DNA from: Branchiostoma floridae
Taxonomy: Eukaryota > Chordata > Leptocardii > Amphioxiformes > Branchiostomatidae
Reading direction: 5' to 3'
DNA: 57,273 nt
NCBI RefSeq assembly: GCF_000003815.2
Contig: NC_049987.1
Location: 20,000,614 to 20,057,886 of the forward strand
A program made the position numbers and the translations under genes. Under the pieces are notes generated by a model. The model was not told where the DNA came from, did not search any database, and was given only the letters and a program-made list of their open reading frames with translations. Position 1 is the first letter of the stretch; each line of letters opens with the position of its first letter. Positions 10,423-22,200 of the stretch are shown here, in pieces.

Positions 10423-13400
10423 CTATAAAAACAAACAACGAAATCATATTTATCAAAATGTGACAAGCACATACAAAACTATGTGTTATAAATTTTGAAA
10501 TGTAAGTATTAAGATAAATTCAACAAAGTTAAGTATCAATTTAAATACATTTTTGATAGTATTCATTATATCAATTAATGTTCACATTATAATATCTAGG
10601 TCACTTTACAATGTCGTCTGCAAAGTCTTTACAAACTGTTATTCACAGTCAAGTTTTCAATTTGAATAAGAATATATAAGTTGCAATAAAAAAACAGCGA
10701 TATATCAGATTTTTATATGTTCCGAAAAGAAGCTATATTGTCATACTGCTTAGATTAGATACTACACGGGATAAAGGGTAACGATTTACAAAACAAGACT
10801 TCAAGAAATTAAACTTGATGGTTTATTATAGAGCTTTAATAGAAATTTAGTTACTTGGGGTTGCAGCAGGTTGCTGTGTAGTTAGCGATGATTGTGGTGT
10901 CCGATAGACCCGGAGCGAACTGTTCAACTGTCCAGGTGTAGTTAGTGGCGAAGGTGCGAGGATTGATGGACTGGAGACCATAGCCCTAGAACACAAAATA
11001 AGAACATAAACAATGATGAAAAACATTAAAAAATGAGATGGCGTTACAAATCATGTTTGATTCAACGGTACAAACTTATAGGCTAAAACATGCTGAAAAA
11101 CAACTCCTGACCAATCCTAAATTCTTTTCTCTTTGACTAGATATATTAAAAAATCAAAAACAATTGACCGTATGCAGTCATTGTAAACAAAAAAGTTGTT
11201 TGGGACAACCATGACATATGACTAGGTTTAAAGGAAATAGTTTACATGTATATCATTGATATCTTAATAAAACTGTAGAATATCCGTAACTAGTTAGCCT
11301 GAATATATTTTATTTTATTTTGATTTATTTCAGCACATATTCAACAAATATTACATTATGTATATTACATGCCAACCCAAAAAGAGAACGCATTAAAACA
11401 TGCATGTGATAAAGTTCTGCATTACAAAAGGGTCCAAAAAAGGGCAGTACAGCGTAAAATATTGTGTTTCTACTGTAACCATTTAGACTAAACCTCTGTT
11501 AGACCTCGGTTATTCATGTTGGCCCGGCTTACCTCGTCCATGTACGCAGTGGTGACGGAGAAGGTCCTATCGCTACATGAGGCTCGGTCCGTGCCCTTAC
11601 AGTTTCCGAAAAGAGCTCTCACTTCACACGTCGGGGGGACGTTATCTTGGTCCTGTATAGAAAAATCAACAATGTAGTGACGATTTGAAATGATAGCGTA
11701 TTTGCAAAGTTTACACGTTACACGTTATTACGTAAAGTGTAGAAAATTGAGCAATGAAAAATGTCCATCGTCCTGTTAACAAAGACATAAGTCATACAGA
11801 AATCAGAAGGGTTTCTGTACTTTCTTAGTTATGATTTCTTTAGATAATCTCTCTCTCTGAGTCACTACAATATTTCTGGTATCTACTTTAGACGAAGTTA
11901 TTGCCGAATGATTTTTCATCATAGGCATGGCAAAACAAATGATTGTCTCAACCAACAAAGAATAATGATAGCGATTTAAATTATTTAAGATTTTCTATAG
12001 TCTTTACTGATTCAGATTACAACTTTGTCAGTCAACACTCGTTCCTCTTACAAAAATTGTACGTTACACCAGAACTTTTAAGATTTTGTAAGTGGTACAC
12101 ACCGGAGGGCTGACGGTGATACGGAAGACCAAGAAGTTATAGGACCTCCCCGATGACGTTTGCGCCGTTAACGTCACCGTTGTTGTCGTGCCGAAAGCGA
12201 CGTCTGCCGGCGCCCTGAGTCTCACTGTCACGGTGGTGGTCGCATCCCGGGCTAACGTCACGCTAAATACATTTTGAATAAAGTTGATTATGAAGCTCGT
12301 CAACTACAAAAACTATGTATTTTAATGGCTTTCTGTTTTCTTATTATCATACCAATAAGTCTTAAACATTACATATCTTACACTACATTACATGACGTTA
12401 TGGCATTTTTCTTAAAGTCCATCTAATAGCAGCTTTAGCTCTATGAAATGAATGTTAATGCTAAATCTGTGTTCAATGAGTGTCCAATTAACAATTTCCT
12501 CTTATTTTCGGTATCTTCCTAACAACATCTTCGATCAAATGCATATAGAAGATATAATTAGTCATATAAGGACCCGGGAAGAAAATGCAACACCATACAA
12601 TCGGGATATCAACTATTAGATGCTGTGATACATTTACCTTATATTACTGCAGCTTTAGTTATTATCAAAATATTTGAAACCATGCAATAATCCACCTAAC
12701 ACGTCCATGTACTCGAGGAAGAAGATGTATTGTGGTCTAGGGTAAAGTTCTGCATCATTGGGTAACAATTGTCATCCTTTTTGCAATATAACCGACGGTT
12801 TAAACAATTTTACGTCAATAAAACAAATGAAGCCCTAGGTATAAAACAATCAGACCAGTGCAAAGTCGCAACAACAGGTGGGAATAGAATCCTACGCTTT
12901 AACGAAGAGCACAGCAACGCATCAGTCGCACATGCGAACTCGGACTTGAAGGATGTCTCACCGTGGGAATTCACTGGAACAAAGGCGACATCTGGCGGAA
13001 GACAACCAAAGCACAGTCTCACCTTGAAGGAGTAACTCTTCTAACGAATCCCTTGTCATCACTGGCGACGATCGTGAAGGATCCCTGCTGACCGGAGTTG
13101 GACAGGCTGAAGGGAACGTCCACGGTGCCACCGGGCAGCAGGCGGCTGATTACCGGGTCCACCGAGCCCTGCAGCCGACTGGTCGATGTCTCCACTACGC
13201 TGGTGATCAACCGTTGGAATGTACTAGATCTGAAAATACCATCGCATTATTTACAGAACATACACAGTATTTTGTCTTTTGTAGTTTGGACTTAACACTG
13301 TAACTGACGGAAAGGTGTTGAAAACTAAGATATTAGAAAAACATAATTTTCATAGGCACACTATTGCCGAATAACTTGTTTAATACTGATGTGATGCTAT

Positions 13401-16400
13401 AATAATATGATCTAGAAAAATCTGATCTAAAAGTGCTATGTAATAATACAATGATAAGATTATAATATGATAGTGAAGTAATGATGATATGAAATATAAT
13501 ATATGAATATGATATAACAACACATACAGATGTGTAAATTATAATATCTATCAAGTACACAATGTGGACTTGTAGATATGGATTTTTAATAATTTCATAC
13601 CATATATACTTTAATGTTAGATAGAAGCTTGTTTCGGCTCTAACTTGCACTTGCACCGCAGGTGTGATATTTTGTAGATAGATGCCAGTAAATTCTTCTA
13701 CTACAATACCTATACTTACGCATATGCTTACTGTTAGTGCATTAAGACTTAAAAAAAACTTTAGGAAATGATAATCGTGAATCAGAATTTGAATGTGGCT
13801 AATTTAAATGTTTATGTAATGGACAATAGGGAGTTACTAAAAAATGAACTTCAATTTTTATTTGCATACCCAGAGTCCTTTCCCTCCAATCTACACCGGA
13901 AGGGCACGTCCGGAAGTGACGATGACGTAGCGAAGTACTCCGTGAGCGGCTCGTTCTCCTGCAGTGGGAGGGTCTGCAGAACTCTGCCGTCTAGCGCCAC
14001 CAGGGACAGGGCTGTGACGTCTGATACCTGAGCAGGGTCCGAGCCAATCAGGTTCACCCGAATGGTGGCCTCCTCACCTGGAGAACAAAAAGACAATTAC
14101 AACTTCAGAGAGATAGAGAAAACAGGCGGTAGTCTATTCTATTGACACGGGATTTTATGAAGTAGGTAATTTTAACACACATACACACTCATATGCATAC
14201 TCAGAGAGGCACAGAGAGAGAGAGAGAGAGAGACGTACATACTGTCATACACACACACCACGAGCACATACACTCATAAACACACACACAAACACACCTA
14301 CAGAAAAACACACAGTTGCACACACGCACGTACACACACGCACAAACACACACATACAAACAAACAGATACAGTTCTTAATTAAATTAAACTGGAAGCTT
14401 GATATTACATCGTCAATATATCAAAACTACTATTAAGTTCAAGCTTATCTGTTACCATAGAAAAAGTCTTTTTTTGAACTATTGGTTTGGCCTTAACAAC
14501 AATTTAATCGTCGGAAATCTTATGTTGTCACTAAAACATTTGTTGTACCAATGGAGTATGATAGTTACAGCTCTGTAAAAGAGTGTGCACATGAGTAAGA
14601 GTTTAGGTAATTTAATATTATGACCGTTAAATCGAGATAAAGAGACGCTTAGAAGTTAGGCAAAGTTTTGACCACAATGCATAGAGCATGGTGACTCCAC
14701 ACGCTCATTTAGCACTATAATGTGACATACCTGCTACAGGACGTCCCTCAATCTCCTTGACTCCGAAGTGGTCGGTGTCCGTTACCATCTTCACAAAGGA
14801 GTACGCAAAGTCCACCGTACTCTGGGCGGACACACGGAGGTCATAGGTCACCGATGACGTCACAGAAATCCGCCATTCTCCTGCGGTGACGTCACGAATG
14901 CGCACCACAAGGACCTTGTTCAGCTGGATTTCAATAGTGACCGGGGCGTCAGGTCCTCCTATCTCCAGCTGCTCTCCTGTCAAAAATCAAAGTACAATTT
15001 ACATAAATAGATAAATAAAAGATAACGATTCCGACAATTACAATCGACAATGAAGGTTATACACAAAGGCAACAAGATATGACAAATAGAAATTACTCGA
15101 GCAACGCGATATGTTTCTGGAAATGGTAGTCATTTGCTCCAGGAGGCCAGTGTCTTTCACTGAAGATATTGGACGCTGTTCGAAACGTCTGACCGTTTCC
15201 AAACTCTTTTGCAGTTGCTTGTAACTGTTAGTCAGATGTCATCTTTAGATATCCCACAGTTGCCTGAGTGACTGTTAACTTGCGCATCTTTATTCCCTGG
15301 GTTTCAAATCTTCTTCGACGTTATGTGGCATTTGTTTTTCTTTATTTACATTGAAACTATAATGATTTTTATGTATCATCATAATTTGGTAAGACACATA
15401 TGAATTCGACATTAGAACTAATAAAAACTACACAGTCAGAAAACAGATGGAATTTGTAGAGTGCAAAAGATTGTCTCAATAACTCGTCAAATTAGCTGTC
15501 GTACGACATTTCGTACCTGCAGGGTTGAAGACCTGTAGTGTCGCCCCGACAGCTGTCACCTGCACCACCAGGTCACTCATGGAGGAGTCCACGGGGACGG
15601 TGTGGGCACGGACAGAGGGCTGGACACTCTGCATCGTCAGGAGATTCACCTAAATCCAGAGGAGACTTGATTAAATCCGGTCAATATAGCGAAAATAACG
15701 TGATTATTACGCAAGTGTTTCTCTGACGTAATTTTGTTTGGATGCCAATGTTTTGAACAACGAACCTAATCCCTGCTGCGACAAGGTTTTCAGAGTGTTT
15801 TTAACCTGCAATTGGATGCAAACAAATCAAAACGAATGAAGCACTGAAATTGCGAAGGGCAATTGCAAGTAACGTTATTGCTGCCATTTAATTAGTCTGT
15901 TGGAGAGTTAGACTTCCAAATATGTATGTCTAGAACTTGTTAAATGCATAGCAGCAATTGCGCAATGGCAATATATAGATATTCATTTTCCCTGCTAGAT
16001 TCTTATTTTATTGATCATTATGTATGGAGAACAATATTTTTTTTTTGTTATCAGCGCATGCATGGTTATGAAAGTATGTTGGGTATCGGTCAATCTACAC
16101 AAACACACAACAAAACCCACCTCTGCAGACGTCACAACTAGATCCACCAATCGGGTCGTCTGGAAAACCTCGTCCTTAGCGATCTCCAGGACTTGACCAC
16201 CTGGAAAGAGTTTGGTGACAAAAAAAGAAACTCTTAATTAGAAAAAAATGTAATTTCTGAAAGTTATATTAGCGAAGTGTGCCATTGAAAAGTTATGAAA
16301 GAATAGTATCTACACTTTGCGATGTAATTTAGATTGTTTCTTTATCCGTGTACGACAGAATTATTATCAGTGACTGGGCATTTTGTTTTCTTGTGTACAT

Positions 16401-19033
16401 GTGTTCGTAGTTATTTGAAAAAAAGATTGAGTTAAGATAGGTGATATTACAAGGACTAGACTTCCAAGGTGACAAGAACTAACGAAGTAACGTTTGGAGA
16501 TTATGACAGACATTCCAAGTTAATATATGGGCTGTAGGAAAAGGTACTAGATTAAGGCCATATGTTAGTTGTGTTCTTTCTGTTTACATATGAAGTTTCG
16601 TAGTTACATATTTTCTATACGCTATCGGTGATCACATTAGAGCAACGGGACAATGCGTGAAAAGTAAACATATATTGAGAATTTATAGCTCTTATTGTGT
16701 GTTTATCGGCGCCCACAGCACATCGCTAAATAGAGACGAGGGGCGATATAGGTTATCTTGCATTTACGACCCTCTGCTGCAGTCACGTGTCTTCGACGTC
16801 ACGTTCTGGAAGCTACAGTAGACGTCTATTCCGTAATTTTTTGGCATGTCACAACTTATTTGTAGTGTTGGTTAGTTTAAGTTTAGTTTATCCATATCTC
16901 TAATTGTTGTTGTTGTTGTTGTTTTTCCTCTGAAGCTGTTAGGACATACCTGTAGCCTGGGCGATGTAGATGTACGTGTCCCTGTTTCCCACTTCTCTCT
17001 TACTCCGGGGAACACTTCTGCGCCTGCGCGTGATCGAGCCCGAAATAAGGAATGTAATCTATGAAACATGGATAAAAAAGCCAAAATTAATATTCAATAT
17101 TCTTTCAACAATTTTGTTAAGCTGATATAAGCATGATACAGAAAAAAAATAAAAATTTTTATATAGATTAAAAAATGTAATGCTAATAGGATAAAGGACC
17201 CAAAAGAGAAGCTAATTTTCAGCTTGAAGTGCGCATATGATAGGTGGAACATAAGCAGATACCAAATATGTTAATGAGGAACTGATTTGCATCAAAAATG
17301 AAAAACCACTTAATGATTAATGATAGGAATTTTATACTTGTGACCTGCGTATGTTAGTCAATGATGAACATTACCATGTATATATCATGTAAATGTGTAA
17401 GTCAATTGCATAAAATTTACAAAAGCACACAATATTTGATGGAGGTATGAGGTCACCAAACTCTAGCTGTTAGTTAAAATGCAAGATGCATCCATTGTGC
17501 ATATATTACCTTGATGTTCTTCTGATTGGCCAGTGACACCACCGTGTCACGAAGCTCGGCGTCCTTGGCCGGTGCATCAGTGAAGACGAAGACCGTAGAA
17601 GCAGGCAGACTCTCCACCAGAGCGAGCCGGATAGCGCTTAGGGAGAACTCCGGGTTGTCTCCGCCTCCCAGCGCACGGAGTTGGTCTATCTCCTGCTTGA
17701 ACATGTCCGCCTCGTTCGTCACTAGGGCGGGGCCAAAATCTGAAAGGAATATACGTATTGAGGATTATGTATCCATTTTTCAATTCATAGTACCCGATCA
17801 GATGACCAGCATTAATTTCTAGTTCATAGTCGTTGTCCTACCATGATGCGGTGTTAGAAGGCAGATGAAAATCTAAGAGTATGAACTCGAAACTGTAAGG
17901 TTAAGATATACAAAGCAGGCATAGATATAGACCACTCATCATATCAAGTTACTGTGATATCACATTATGAAATTTAATCAATTTACACCGTCTCATTTTT
18001 ACAGAAGTCAGTGGAAGATGCAAAAGTTTTCTTCCTGTAGCCCGGGCCCATTGTAAGATACAAGACTTAGTATAATTTAAGAATACCTGGATCGTTGAAT
18101 GGTACGAGGACGTAGTTTGACGGTTCGGTGGGTGAGCCGACCCTGCTGTCTATGATCTCATAGGCGCGCTGTTTGGAAGCGGCGATGTCGTCCGCCATAC
18201 TACCCGTGGTGTCAATCACAAAACACAGCGTGCTGCCGGTGTTCAGGTTCAGGAAGTTGGCAAACTGAGCATCACCCTAGAAAAAGAAGAACATCAAAAA
18301 TGTAAAATTGATGTTGCTATTTCATCGACTCGTCTTTCATTTCAAGTCTATGAAAAAAATTGCAAGTTGTAAGTAATTTGAAGTAAAGTGTGATAGCCTT
18401 TCATGTCATCACCAGAATACAAGGTTTAAAGTACAAGTCGAAAGAAAGCTTGAGAATGGATTTAAGTCTCGAGTTCTCTCGCGAGATCCAAAACTTGGCC
18501 ATTCTCCCTGATCAAGATGTGCTGTCAGACAAAAGAAAATGCAGGTACGTACTCTACCTTTAAAACAGTCACTGTTGGAAGAAAATTGATAGTAACCTTC
18601 TTAATCTTATTTTATGTACCTTGGCCTGCCTGATCATGTTAAGGAAGTTCCTGCTGGCCTGTACAGCGAGCTGAGCTGCTTGGTAGTGGTACCGGGAGTG
18701 GGGAGATAGGATAGAGAACTCAGAGTCCTTGTTGATCCCCCCTTTAGGGGCAGTGTCCTGTGTCCCGTCCAAACGGCCGCCATGGCTGCATTTCACTGGA
18801 ATATGATTCGAAAGTACACTCAACGAAGAAATTTGGAAACTGAAATTGTTATTGAATATTTAGCCTGTTGTTACTTTATTGATTGTACGGCAATATGTAT
18901 CCCTAAAAAAGCTTCTTTATTATTCTTTACAATTATGTCACATGCATCATGGTTTTGCAAGTGTGTTACAGTACAAGTTGTAAGTCTCCTACAAACGCAG
19001 TGTCTTACTTCGGGAGGTGAATTTTGACATTTT

Positions 19034-19082
<49 letters not shown>

Positions 19083-19189
19083 TGTGCGTATCTGTGTGCT
19101 TGTGTGTGTGTTAGTGTTTGTGTTTTTGTGTGTCTGCGTGTGTGTGTGTACATTAGTGTGTGTATCTGTGTGTGCGTGTGTGTGTGCGC

Positions 19190-19241
<52 letters not shown>

Positions 19242-22200
19242 AAGAGTGTGTGTGGATGAGTGTGTGTGTNNNNNNNNNNNNNNNNNNNNNNNNNNNNNNN
19301 NNNNNNNNNNNNNNNNNNNNNNNNNNNNNNNNNNNNNNNNNNNNNNNNNNNNNNNNNNNNNNNNNNNNNNNNNNNNNNNNNNNNNNNNNNNNNNNNNNNN
19401 NNNNNNNNNNNNNNNNNNNNNNNNNNNNNNNNNNNNNNNNNNNNNNNNNNNNNNNNNNNNNNNNNNNNNNNNNNNNNNNNNNNNNNNNNNNNNNNNNNNN
19501 NNNNNNNNNNNNNNNNNNNNNNNNNNNNNNNNNNNNNNNNNNNNNNNNNNNNNNNNNNNNNNNNNNNNNNNNNNNNNNNNNNNNNNNNNNNNNNNNNNNN
19601 NNNNNNNNNNNNNNNNNNNNNNNNNNNNNNNNNNNNNNNNNNNNNNNNNNNNNNNNNNNNNNNNNNNNNNNNNNNNNNNNNNNNNNNNNNNNNNNNNNNN
19701 NNNNNNNNNNNNNNNNNNNNNNNNNNNNNNNNNNNNNNNNNNNNNNNNNNNNNNNNNNNNNNNNNNNNNNNNNNNNNNNNNNNNNNNNNNNNNNNNNNNN
19801 NNNNNNNNNNNNNNNNNNNNNNNNNNNNNNNNNNNNNNNNNNNNNNNNNNNNNNNNNNNNNNNNNNNNNNNNNNNNNNNNNNNNNNNNNNNNNNNNNNNN
19901 NNNNNNNNNNNNNNNNNNNNNNNNNNNNNNNNNNNNNNNNNNNNNNNNNNNNNNNNNNNNNNNNNNNNNNNNNNNNNNNNNNNNNNNNNNNNNNNNNNNN
20001 NNNNNNNNNNNNNNNNNNNNNNNNNNNNNNNNNNNNNNNNNNNNNNNNNNNNNNNNNNNNNNNNNNNNNNNNNNNNNNNNNNNNNNNNNNNNNNNNNNNN
20101 NNNNNNNNNNNNNNNNNNNNNNNNNNNNNNNNNNNNNNNNNNNNNNNNNNNNNNNNNNNNNNNNNNNNNNNNNNNNNNATCATTTCCGTCCATGTCCGTC
20201 TGACCTCCATAGTAACCGCTGGTCAGTAGACCCTGTTCGTTCACGGAGTCTATGATGTTTCCCTCGCACGTGTACCTAGGTGGACATATATAAAAGCAAA
20301 GTTCAATTAATGTTCAAGGTTATTTGCCACAATAAATAGTTCCTAATTATCCATCTATACACCTAATAGATTCACTAAAATTCAAAAAAGTTAGGTTTCT
20401 CTGAAAGAATAATTTTGACAATGACACAATGACATCTGTACATTTTGATTGGAAAACAATTTCATATAGAGTTAAATAACAAGTCGGAGTATTTAGAACA
20501 GTCAACACACGTTTTAAGGGTCATTTTCTGACCTAATAAACTGTAGATTTTTGCCTCCCGTGGACAAAGGACCCAAATTTGGTATGATAGTGTATTGTAT
20601 ATTTACTAAAGGATCCCGTTATCGTTTTTTGGCCAAAATTTAATTCAAAATGATTTATTTGATGATTTGGCGGGGTTCTATTAATAACTACTATCAACGC
20701 CCGCTACATTCAGCGTTTCACCATATATGGTAAGATGACTTAGACGACGTTAGTGCGGACACCTGCAAGGTGTGCTAGGTCAATAATTGAATCATAACCG
20801 GGTAGCCAATAGGCGGGCTCCATTTAGCATAAGCGAAAACCTGACCGGAGTATAGAAGGAAAACGTACCAGAGAAAAGACTTGGAACAGTCGACACAGGT
20901 TTCCATCTGTGGTCCTGCTACTGGCCCGATGTCTGCCCCAGGGACGGCAAGGTTCAGGTTCGGACCGGTATTTCCCATTTCCACCCAGTTGGAATGCGAG
21001 TAGAAATCCTTTGAAATAGACAAAAATAATTTGGTCTTTAGAATAGGGTCATGGAACAAAAAGTTATCAAAACCATAAGTTCCGCTGCAGTACCGTAACA
21101 AACCCCTAGTTTTCCCCAAATCTAATCGTTTCCAGGTCTCATCAAGACCTACTCACATATCAAATATCAATACAATCCATTTAGGCCTTCTAGAACTATG
21201 CTGGTCTTCTACACACAAATTAACACTCACGCGCCAAAACGCTATCCAAAATATAACCTTATTAATAAAGGCAATAACAAATATTGATGTTGAAGAAAAA
21301 GGGGGACCCGCATATCCTTCTCTACTATCGTTGGTTGGGTGAAGGGAAACACAAAGTTTTTTTTTCTTTCACTTAGGCTCCCTTATGTAATTCTGAATGA
21401 TGATACCTAGTATATTTATAAACTGATAATCATTTGGCCCAGAAACCAGGGATCCTGAGTTCGAATCATGTCACACTACCGATCTTAGGAAATGCAATGC
21501 ACTTTACCGGATTTTTCTAACTGAGCCACCCATGTGTGAAAATGTGTAGCCAAAGGATTTCGATTAAGCATGTAAACGTAAAAGGCAGTTGAATTATTGG
21601 GGTGGGGGTCTTTGCCTTTAAATATACTGTCCTAAACACAGTGGATAACACGTCACTGTCCTTGTGGCCTAAAAACGCTTGGGGCTACCTTTGTCAATAT
21701 ATAGGAACACAACATACCTGTAATGTGTGGAAAAGCTGTCCCGTGAGTTCCCGCGCAGCCTCGTATTCGCCCTCCTCAATGGCGGTCAGGACGCCAGTGC
21801 GCAGGTCCAGTAGCCTCGCATTGGCGTCCACGAACTTCTCTGCGTCAAAGTGGGCAGACGGGAGGTGTCCTGTGACGTCACTCAGATCCACGCCACCATT
21901 GGCTGTCTCAATCTGTCAATCAATACATCAAACATGCTGTCTAATTAATCTGTGGACAAAACATTTGATAGAGACGATGAATGATTGGTCAAGGAGGTTT
22001 GCATTTCATTCCTCACTGGCCACATTCTTCAAAACATGGCGAATAAAATGGTATTAACATTTATCTAGCAGTAGACGAAGACTCAATATTGGACAAGGAC
22101 ACTAGGGTAATAATTTTAAAAGGCACAGGAATAACAGGTTTAGTCACAACTAACGGATTTGCTTCAAGACCGGGAGGCACCCTTAGCAGAGCTGCTGCTT

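Noticed and set aside
10422-10472. ATG-started version of the last VWA7-like exon as an independent gene
   Set aside because: The acceptor at 10422 with matching phase joins it to exon 16; the ATG lies in intron sequence.
13333-13656. 107-codon minus-strand frame rich in Ile/Tyr
   Set aside because: AT-rich intron sequence; composition alone explains the frame.
19005-20255. Frames of 330-400 codons over the GT run and the gap
   Set aside because: They consist of VCVCV/HTHTH from the microsatellite plus N, so they carry no coding evidence.
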